A DNA stretch of 64,000 nucleotides, from positions 186,001 to 250,000 of the forward strand of contig NZ_CP178621.1 in assembly GCF_047302465.1 (NCBI RefSeq). The letters are read 5' to 3'. Made by a program: the position numbers and the translations under genes. The stretch is from JACMRP01 sp047302465. GTDB lineage: Bacteria > Bdellovibrionota > Bdellovibrionia > Bdellovibrionales > Bdellovibrionaceae. Shown piece by piece: positions 58,050-64,000 of the stretch. How positions within the stretch are numbered: the stretch's first letter is position 1; each line of letters opens with the position of its first letter. The notes beneath the pieces are model-generated. The model had not been told where the DNA came from. It made no database searches and saw only the letters and a program-made list of their open reading frames with translations.

Positions 58050-58067
58050 CCCAAATGTGAATTTGGG
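58050..58067. repeat. Palindrome upstream of the second TIGR02147 gene
   Basis: CCCAAAT, loop GTGA, ATTTGGG. Perfect seven-base arms without a T-run. It may be an operator. Its sequence differs from the palindrome at 17279. Confidence 0.4.
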
Positions 58068-58107
58068 AGCACTGCGGAACTTCGCGGAAATACGGGAATT
58101 AATTTAG

Positions 58108-58548
58108 TTATTGCACTGGCTTGAAAGTGGGAACATAGCGCACCTTGTCGGTGCCGCGGACTTCGCTTTCATAGTTGGAGTAGGCTTTTGGGTTGTCCTG
58201 ATACTTTTTTAAATTGTCGTCTTCAATGGCCTTATTTTCGGCTTCATTCTTAGCATCGACTTGAGCAGCGGTAACTTCAGGCTGCCAAGGTTCGCCGACA
58301 TAGATCGCATTGCCTTCAAAGAACTGAACTTCTTTTTCATAGCGAACGCGATCTTCATAAAAGACATAAGTCCAACGATCTTTGCCATGGAATCTTTGCG
58401 TGCGTTGGGGACTGCCCATCACTTCAAGGACATCGTCTTTTTCCATACCGGGTGTGACCTTTTGGTAGGCTTTGAGCATGTTGGTTTGGCAACCTAACAG
58501 AAGAAAACTTCCTATCACCATTGTGAAAGCAAGAATAGAGCGCGACAT
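58108..58548 (-). CDS. BamE-like lipoprotein
   Basis: A 146-residue lipoprotein with lipobox LLGC. The central part GMEKDDVLEVMGSPQRTQRFHGKDRWTYVFYEDRVRYEKEVQFFEGNAIYVG fits the SmpA/BamE fold, which supports outer-membrane protein insertion by BAM. A charged C-terminal extension (about 50 residues) is not part of the family. GAGGT before the ATG selects this start; a TTG 21 bases upstream is rejected. Whether it is the true BamE or a relative cannot be told. Confidence 0.8.
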   Translation of the reverse strand: MSRSILAFTMVIGSFLLLGCQTNMLKAYQKVTPGMEKDDVLEVMGSPQRTQRFHGKDRWTYVFYEDRVRYEKEVQFFEGNAIYVGEPWQPEVTAAQVDAKNEAENKAIEDDNLKKYQDNPKAYSNYESEVRGTDKVRYVPTFKPVQ

Positions 58549-58662
58549 ATGGTACCTCACCCCTTTCAACTATTTTCACCGTTTTTCCGAGGAAAAGATA
58601 GAGAGTCTTGATACTTGCGCTTCGGGTGTATCACTCTGAGACATGCTGAGGCGTACCAACTG

Positions 58663-59613
58663 TCAAGTGTCGTAATTCCATTCAAGGGCTGTCGCGGCCA
58701 TAGACAGTCCTCCTCCGGAACCTAGCATGACAATCAAATCACCCTTTTTCAATTTTCCCTGGTGGCAAGCATCTGCCAGAGCCATTCCAACCGAGGCGCT
58801 GCCCGTATAACCGAAGCGATCCATTATATAGTGAGCTTTTTCGCGAGGGACTTCGAGACGATCTAGAGTTTCATAGATACTTTGCACGTTGAACTGCGTG
58901 ATAAAAAAATGTGCGACATCTTGAGGGGTTTTGTTCAAGCGCTCAAGAAGATTCCTTGTCATTCGTGGCCAATGCAGGCCGTTGGTTTCAGGTGGAATGC
59001 GTTTGGGGAACGCGAGCAGAGAATCATAGATCCCCATATGATCATGATAAAAACCTTCTGTATAAAGTTCGCTAGCAAGAAATCCGTGTCCACTTTGTGA
59101 GGCTTGAATGACGGCCGCTCCGGCACCATCAGCGAAAATAGAGGCTACTTTATAGTCTTTAAAATCAAGATACTTACTTATGCTATAAGCGCCAACGACA
59201 AGTATATTGTTATAGCGAGCATCCGCCATGATGTACTTGCTTGCGGTGTCACAAGCTGACACGAATCCCGCGCAGGCCGCATTCAAATCAAACGTTCCTG
59301 CGTTTGTGGCTCCTAATTTATATTGCAGAATCGACGCCGTCGACGGAGACATGTAATCGGGTGTATCTGTTGCAACAATGATGAGGTCCAAATCTTGGGC
59401 GGTGATACCGGCTTTTTTCAAAGCTTCATTGGCGGCAGGAAGTGCAAGATCTGAAGTGGATTGAAACTCGCTCATCCAGCGTCGCTCGCGAATATTTCTT
59501 TGCGACACAAGAAAACTTCCCAGATCTTTTTTATAGAGCTTGTCAAAAAACTGATTGGTGACAACTTGTTCCGGAACGTACATTCCCATCCCGGCAATCG
59601 CGGCCGTTCGCAT
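58663..59613 (-). CDS. FabH-like ketoacyl synthase III with a broken triad
   Basis: A 316-residue thiolase-fold protein like 3-oxoacyl-ACP synthase III (FabH). The nucleophile Cys114 in NAACAGF is intact, but the two partners of E. coli FabH are changed: His244 in the HQAN motif is Thr239 (ITQFN) and Asn274 in the GNTS motif is Tyr269 (FGYTG). Decarboxylative condensation needs both, so it probably does another acyl transfer or acts on a special acyl chain. It is divergent from a FabG-like reductase, the typical partner of ketoacyl synthases. Bdellovibrio makes unusual lipids, but a link is inference. Confidence 0.88.
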   Translation of the reverse strand: MRTAAIAGMGMYVPEQVVTNQFFDKLYKKDLGSFLVSQRNIRERRWMSEFQSTSDLALPAANEALKKAGITAQDLDLIIVATDTPDYMSPSTASILQYKLGATNAGTFDLNAACAGFVSACDTASKYIMADARYNNILVVGAYSISKYLDFKDYKVASIFADGAGAAVIQASQSGHGFLASELYTEGFYHDHMGIYDSLLAFPKRIPPETNGLHWPRMTRNLLERLNKTPQDVAHFFITQFNVQSIYETLDRLEVPREKAHYIMDRFGYTGSASVGMALADACHQGKLKKGDLIVMLGSGGGLSMAATALEWNYDT

Positions 59614-59768
59614 AAGGTCTCCTTTTGAAAACCAAGTCTCGGGTGTGATTTACAGAGTGTTTTCTGCTCTTGGCAAGTGCGAATCTATAGAGCACTTGCT
59701 CGATGCGCAGAGTGAAATATGTTTATTTTATATTGACCCCCTGAAAGGGGCGGAGGATACGGGACTCT

Positions 59769-60521
59769 ATGCAAAACATTACTTACAATTTTCAAAATAA
59801 GTCAGCCATTGTCACCGGTGGTGCCTCTGGAATCGGTTTTCAAATTACAAAATCTTTCCTCGAGTCCGGGGCAAAGGTGAGTGTCTGGGATTATTCAGAC
59901 GCTGCGCTTGCACAGGCAAAATCTGAACTATCGGCTTTTGCTTCTCAACTGCATTTTACAAAAGTAGATGTGGGAAGCCGTGAATCATGCGCTCAGGCGG
60001 CGGGTTCTGTGCCATGGGCTGTGGATATCTTGGTGAATAACGCCGGTATCACTCGTGATAAATCATTTGCGAAAATGACAGGCGAGGAATGGGATGCGGT
60101 CATCGGCACGAATTTGACGGGTCTGTTTAATGTCACAAAATCCCTGTTTGAAAAATTCAACGCCAATTCTTCTCATCGCCGTATTGTGAATATTTCGAGC
60201 GTCGTCGCTTTGTACGGCAATTTTGGCCAAACGAACTATGTCGCTGCTAAAGCTGGGGTGATTGGTCTGACTAAGACTTGGGCAAAAGAATTTGCTCGCA
60301 AAGGTTTTACCGTTAATGCCATTGCTCCCGGATTTATTAGAACGGCGATGACTCAAGCGATGCCGAAAGAGGCTCTTGAGCAAATGGCAGCACGAGTGCC
60401 GGCGCAACGTTTGGGTGAGACCGAAGATATCGCGAACGCGGTGCTTTTCCTTGCGAGTGAGCAAGCGAGCTATATTAATGGTCACACGCTCAGCGTTGAT
60501 GCGGGCCTTGTGATTGGCTAA
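59769..60521 (+). CDS. FabG-like short-chain reductase
   Basis: A 250-residue SDR. TGGASGIG (NADP-binding), NNAG, NISSV and catalytic YVAAK (Tyr-x3-Lys) are present, and the end with GHTLSVDAG is typical. It reduces 3-oxoacyl-ACP or acetoacetyl-CoA in fatty acid or PHA synthesis; FabG and PhaB cannot be separated by eye. GGAGG lies 15 bases before the ATG. It is divergent from the FabH-like gene, with a 155-base gap that holds the hairpin CCCC-TGAA-GGGG. Confidence 0.9.
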   Translation: MQNITYNFQNKSAIVTGGASGIGFQITKSFLESGAKVSVWDYSDAALAQAKSELSAFASQLHFTKVDVGSRESCAQAAGSVPWAVDILVNNAGITRDKSFAKMTGEEWDAVIGTNLTGLFNVTKSLFEKFNANSSHRRIVNISSVVALYGNFGQTNYVAAKAGVIGLTKTWAKEFARKGFTVNAIAPGFIRTAMTQAMPKEALEQMAARVPAQRLGETEDIANAVLFLASEQASYINGHTLSVDAGLVIG

Positions 60522-60731
60522 AGCCATTTTTGATTGGGTCAGGGGACGGAGGGTTGCTTGAACTTTAAGCGAATCATTTGGGAGCCTTCCTGCCTGCGAA
60601 TTATACAATGCGGTAAGATGAATGATGGCCAAGGTAAGTTCTTGCGAGCACTTTCGTTTTACGCTACTAATCAATGATATTAACGTGAAAACTAATTGAT
60701 TATAAAACGTCCCCCTGGGGAGTGCTGTCCT

Positions 60732-61268
60732 ATGTCTGAATCTAGAGAAGAATATAATCGTGGTGGAATGATCGCGTTCATCTTTTCGATGGCGTTCGTA
60801 TTCTGCTTTTTTATCTACATCGTTGCTATTCATCCGGGCGTTGAGCTTGGTGAAAAAGTCGTAGACCCTACGGCTGTAGCGCAAGGAACTGCAGAAGCAG
60901 CCTTCGATATCGCGACTGTAAAAGAGCCTTGGGTTGCTAACGAGCAAGTTGTTGCCCACGGTAAGAAGCTTTTCGCGACAAACTGCGCAATGTGCCATGG
61001 TAACGAAGGTAAAGGGGACGGCCCTGCGGGCGCCGGCTTGAACCCAAAACCACGTAACTTGGTTGAAGGTAAGTGGACTCAAGGTTCGGGCGCGATTGCT
61101 CACTTTAAAGTAGTCACTAATGGTATCCCTGGAACTTCCATGGCTTCTTACGCTCATTTCAAAGTGGCGGATCGTTGGGCTCTAGTTCAGTTCATCGATT
61201 CTATCACTCAAAATAAGGGCTCTGATAAGCCCGAGCAAGTTGCTGAATTCGCTAAAACTGCGAAGTAG
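60732..61268 (+). CDS. Membrane-anchored monoheme cytochrome c
   Basis: A 178-residue protein with an N-terminal helix (FIFSMAFVFCFFIYIVAI) that anchors it and a c-type domain with one heme site CAMCH, GKGDG after it and the axial Met in GTSMASY. It likely passes electrons to the terminal oxidase. The ATG at 60732 is preferred over an in-frame start at 60696; GGGGAG lies upstream. TATAAA at 60698 region with a weak -35 could be the promoter of the operon. SCO and coxB follow within ten bases each. Confidence 0.9.
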   Translation: MSESREEYNRGGMIAFIFSMAFVFCFFIYIVAIHPGVELGEKVVDPTAVAQGTAEAAFDIATVKEPWVANEQVVAHGKKLFATNCAMCHGNEGKGDGPAGAGLNPKPRNLVEGKWTQGSGAIAHFKVVTNGIPGTSMASYAHFKVADRWALVQFIDSITQNKGSDKPEQVAEFAKTAK

Positions 61269-61276
61269 GAAGTGTC

Positions 61277-62149
61277 ATGACGCTTGAGTGCTGGAGCATG
61301 CAAACGAAGATTCAAAGGGTCGCAGCAGCGGCTCTTTTGGCGTTTTCGTTAGCCTCTTCGGCATTTGCGGCTTACGAGCCCAAAGCTCCAGATCTAGCGG
61401 CAACAGAAAAAATCAAAGAACTTGATGGTGTGGGCATTGAAGAAAAGCTCGGCACTCATCTGGATCTGAATCTTACTTTTAAAGACGAAAATGGCGAAAC
61501 TGTGACATTGGCAAAATATATGGGTTCAACGCCTGTGATTTTCAGCCCTGTCTATTATTCTTGCCCAGGTCTTTGCAATTTTCATTTGAATGGTCTGACC
61601 GATGCTTTGAAGCTCGTGGACTGGAATGTGGGCGATAAATTTAAAGTCGTGGCAGTTAGCTTTGACTCTAAAGAGGGCCCCGATGTTGCTGCTAAGAAAA
61701 AAGCCTCTTATATGAAGGTCTATGACCGAGCGGGAACAGAAGGTGGTTGGCATTTCTTGACCGGTGATGAAGCGGCTGTTCAGGCTTTCACCTCTGCCGT
61801 TGGTTTTAAATTCAAATGGAGCGCGGAAGCGAACGAATGGGCTCATGCTTCGGCAGCTATCGTGGTGACTCCAGATGGAAAAATCTCTCGTTATTTGCCA
61901 GGGATCATGTTTGATCCTAAAGACGTAAAGCTTGCGTTGAACGAAGCTTCGTCAGGTAAAATTGGAACCTTTGTTGATCAACTGGTTCTTTATTGTTTTC
62001 AGTACAATCCACACCAAAGCAAGTACACTCTGTATGCTTTCAATCTTATGAAGCTGGGCGGAGCTCTGATGGTTTTGGTGTTGGCGTTATGGTTACTGCC
62101 GGTTTGGGTTCGTTCACGTAGAGCGGAAGCAAAAGCGGCGAGGAGTTGA
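61277..62149 (+). CDS. SCO1/SenC family copper chaperone
   Basis: A 290-residue SCO protein. A signal peptide ends near SAFA-A; copper motif CPGLC and a later His in WAHASA are present, as is the thioredoxin fold (VVAVSFDSKEGPDVAAKK). Unusually, a C-terminal membrane helix (LMKLGGALMVLVLALWLLPVWV) follows. It delivers copper to the CuA site of subunit II, whose gene is next. The ATG at 61277 has GGAAG at a good distance; a second ATG at 61298 gives a shorter signal peptide. Confidence 0.92.
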   Translation: MTLECWSMQTKIQRVAAAALLAFSLASSAFAAYEPKAPDLAATEKIKELDGVGIEEKLGTHLDLNLTFKDENGETVTLAKYMGSTPVIFSPVYYSCPGLCNFHLNGLTDALKLVDWNVGDKFKVVAVSFDSKEGPDVAAKKKASYMKVYDRAGTEGGWHFLTGDEAAVQAFTSAVGFKFKWSAEANEWAHASAAIVVTPDGKISRYLPGIMFDPKDVKLALNEASSGKIGTFVDQLVLYCFQYNPHQSKYTLYAFNLMKLGGALMVLVLALWLLPVWVRSRRAEAKAARS

Positions 62150-62156
62150 GGATATA

Positions 62157-63116
62157 ATGATGTGGTTTAATTTAGCTCAGGCACAGTCGTCCTTTATGCC
62201 TACAGAAGGAACGAAGATTGCGGCTCAAGTCGACAATCTTTATGGTTTCTTGCTTGTGGCGAGTCTTATTTCGTGTGTCATCCTGATTGGTGGGATGATC
62301 TTCTTCGTTTGGAAGTACAGACGTAAGACAAACAACGATAAAACTGCTTACATCACTCACAATACTTTCTTGGAGTTCTTGTGGTCATTCATTCCACTTG
62401 TCATCTTCTTGGGTGTATTTGCTTGGGGTTGGTACGTTTACCACGACATGAGAAGCATGCCAAAAAACGCTTTGGAGATCCACGTTTTCGGTAAGCAATG
62501 GGCTTGGGAATTCGAATACAAATCCGGAGTTAAAACCGGCAACTTGATCGTTGTTCCTGTTAATAAAGATGTGAAACTTATCATGACGTCTAAAGACGTT
62601 CTTCACAGCTTCTACATTCCTAGCTTCCGTATTAAACAAGACGTAATCCCTGGAACATACACTGCTTTGTGGTTTAACGCCGACAAGATGGGTGAGTTCC
62701 ACGTATTCTGTGCTGAGTTCTGCGGAACACAACACTCGGGAATGCTTGCAACTTTGAAAGTGGTTTCTCAGGCTGATTATGATGCTTGGTTGGAAGAAGA
62801 GTCTCAAGTGGGCACATTGCCACTAGCTAAACGTGGAGAAAAAATCTTCGCAGTTAAAGCCTGTGCATCTTGCCACTCTTCAACTGATGCTGCTGTAAAA
62901 GTCGGTCCGCCACTCTTTAAGAAGTTCGGAACTCTTGAGCACGTAGAAGGTGCTGCCGACGTAACAATCGACGAAAACTATTTGCGTGAATCTATCTTGA
63001 ATCCAAATGCGAAAATTACCAAAGGTTTCCAAAAAGGCGTTATGCCGGCATTCCAAGGTCAATTGAGCGAAACGGAACTTAATGCACTCATCGAGTACAT
63101 TAAGACATTGAAATAA
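62157..63116 (+). CDS. coxB: Cytochrome c oxidase subunit II with fused cytochrome c
   Basis: A 319-residue caa3-type subunit II. Two membrane helices at about 28-50 and 76-97. The CuA cupredoxin domain has the His in SKDVLHSFYIP and CAEFCGTQHSGM. A c-type domain follows with heme site CASCH at about 237-241 and an axial Met in GVMPAFQG. No lipobox or strong signal peptide is visible: the N-terminus is short (MMWFNLAQAQS). It is coupled to SCO and coxA. Confidence 0.96.
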   Translation: MMWFNLAQAQSSFMPTEGTKIAAQVDNLYGFLLVASLISCVILIGGMIFFVWKYRRKTNNDKTAYITHNTFLEFLWSFIPLVIFLGVFAWGWYVYHDMRSMPKNALEIHVFGKQWAWEFEYKSGVKTGNLIVVPVNKDVKLIMTSKDVLHSFYIPSFRIKQDVIPGTYTALWFNADKMGEFHVFCAEFCGTQHSGMLATLKVVSQADYDAWLEEESQVGTLPLAKRGEKIFAVKACASCHSSTDAAVKVGPPLFKKFGTLEHVEGAADVTIDENYLRESILNPNAKITKGFQKGVMPAFQGQLSETELNALIEYIKTLK

Positions 63117-63127
63117 GGAGGGCACCC

Positions 63128-64000
63128 ATGGCAACAGCGCACGCCCACAGTAGTGATAAAAATTACCTTAACGAAGCCAGCGGTTTGTGGTCTTGGTTGA
63201 CGACTCTCGATCATAAACGCATCGGTATCATGTACTTCATCACAGTTATGTTCTTCTTCCTTATGGGTGGAATCATGGCTTTGTTGATCCGTTTGGAGCT
63301 TTTGACTCCGGGTCAAACAGTGATGTCTGCAGACACTTATAACCAAGTGATGACTTATCACGGCGCCATCATGGTGTTCATGGTTATCATCCCTGGTATC
63401 CCAGCCATCTTAGGAAACTTCTTCTTGCCTCTGCATATCGGGGCGAAAGACGTAGCCTTCCCAAAACTGAACCTGCTTTCTTGGTACTGCTTGATGGCCG
63501 GCGCAATTTTGGCGTTCTCGACTTTGTTCACACACAAAATCGACACAGGTTGGACGTTCTATACTCCTTACTCTATTAAGACCGGTACTTCTGTAGTGCC
63601 AATGGTACTTGCAGCTTTCATCATGGGGATGTCTTCAATCCTGACGGGTTTGAACTTCATCGCGACGGTGCATAAGCTTCGTGCTCCGGGCATGACAATG
63701 TACCGCATTCCATTGTTTGTATGGGCGATCTACTCAACTGCGATTCTTCAAGTTTTGGCGACTCCAGTTTTGGCGATCACGCTTCTACTTCTTTCTATGG
63801 AAAGATTCTTTGGGGTCGGTATCTTCGATCCAACATTGGGCGGAGATCCGGTATTGTTCCAGCATTTCTTCTGGTTCTATTCGCATCCTGCGGTTTACAT
63901 CATGATCTTGCCAGCGATGGGTGTGGTTTCTGAATTGATCACAGCGTTCTCTCGCAAAGTGATTTTCGGTTATACGGCTATTGCATACTCTTCATTGGGT
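63128..64000 (+). CDS. coxA: Cytochrome c oxidase subunit I, A2 type (partial)
   Basis: The first 291 residues are present; the gene runs off the window. GGAGG lies before the ATG. The low-spin heme His in MTYHGAIMVFM and the CuB region WFYSHPAVYIMILPAMG are present. The latter lacks the proton-channel Glu of HPEV and has the YS motif, so this is an A2-type heme-copper oxidase, as in Rhodothermus caa3. It completes the order cytochrome c, SCO, coxB, coxA. Confidence 0.97.
   Translation, partial: MATAHAHSSDKNYLNEASGLWSWLTTLDHKRIGIMYFITVMFFFLMGGIMALLIRLELLTPGQTVMSADTYNQVMTYHGAIMVFMVIIPGIPAILGNFFLPLHIGAKDVAFPKLNLLSWYCLMAGAILAFSTLFTHKIDTGWTFYTPYSIKTGTSVVPMVLAAFIMGMSSILTGLNFIATVHKLRAPGMTMYRIPLFVWAIYSTAILQVLATPVLAITLLLLSMERFFGVGIFDPTLGGDPVLFQHFFWFYSHPAVYIMILPAMGVVSELITAFSRKVIFGYTAIAYSSLG

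Noticed and set aside
60063..61157. Long open frame on the minus strand (364 codons) across the FabG-like and cytochrome c genes
   Set aside because: It lies opposite two clear genes, has no family motif and an odd residue composition. It is a shadow of the codon use of the plus-strand genes.

Overview
The window reads as a stretch of the chromosome of a predatory delta-type bacterium of the Bdellovibrio group (Bdellovibrionota). The grounds are indirect: moderate GC by eye, many small secreted proteins and lipoproteins without obvious families, two TIGR02147-type regulators, sites that look like flagellar sigma (FliA) promoters, a PrkA/YhbH/SpoVR cluster, and a PhaR-type regulator. No rRNA, prophage, insertion sequence, integrase or CRISPR array is visible. 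Genes are tightly packed, with many ATGA/GTGA/TTGA overlaps, and convergent pairs are closed by strong bidirectional hairpin terminators.

Layout. 1-9.3 kb: a membrane sensor histidine kinase next to the receptor deamidase CheD, a FliA-type promoter driving a small membrane protein, an LpoB-like lipoprotein with a COG3014-like partner, PhaR, a degenerate GspG-like pseudopilin, a TPR lipoprotein and a LolB-like lipoprotein. 9.4-15.3 kb: prkA-yhbH-spoVR-SUI1 as one coupled operon, then an orphan OmpR-type response regulator. 15.3-20.7 kb: a glycine-rich secreted protein and its TIGR02147 regulator, a small secreted protein, a DUF2914 membrane protein, a TadA-Nudix fusion and TerC. 21-25.5 kb: the macromolecular synthesis operon rpsU-yqeY-dnaG-rpoD.

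25.6-38.1 kb: an outer-membrane barrel protein, RecQ, an operon of an RND/MMPL exporter, an unknown envelope protein and an alpha/beta hydrolase, and, divergent from it, a five-gene lipid cluster (hydrolase-methyltransferase fusion, EmrE-like protein, CdsA-like cytidylyltransferase, CDP-alcohol phosphatidyltransferase, large secreted protein). 38.1-45.8 kb: a glycine-zipper envelope protein, a tRNA with CAU anticodon, two divergent DUF1428 paralogues with a flanking repeat, an AI-2E family permease, a CoA-binding protein, a CapA-like protein, an ABC-F ATPase with a structured leader, and an XRE regulator.

45.8-52.6 kb: the nitrogen operon glnB-glnA followed by a GcvH-like protein without its lipoyl lysine and an EamA permease that appears to start at CTG; then small housekeeping genes (gamma-glutamylcyclotransferase-like, TrmL, YccF, HdeD-like, DUF2917, Lrp/AsnC, a one-domain asparaginase). 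52.8-64 kb: secA and two envelope-related genes, a second TIGR02147 regulator with a secreted protein, a BamE-like lipoprotein, a FabH-like protein lacking two catalytic residues opposite a FabG-like reductase, and the start of a caa3-type cytochrome oxidase operon (cytochrome c, SCO, coxB with fused cytochrome c, coxA of the A2 type, cut off by the window end).

Most genes are recognisable families. The parts most worth attention are the lysine-less GcvH-like protein in the glnBA operon, the lipid cluster with an altered CDP-alcohol phosphatidyltransferase motif, the FabH-like protein with a broken triad, the pseudopilin without a processing site under a FliA-like promoter, and the repeated pairing of TIGR02147 regulators with secreted proteins. 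All start sites and promoters are read by eye.
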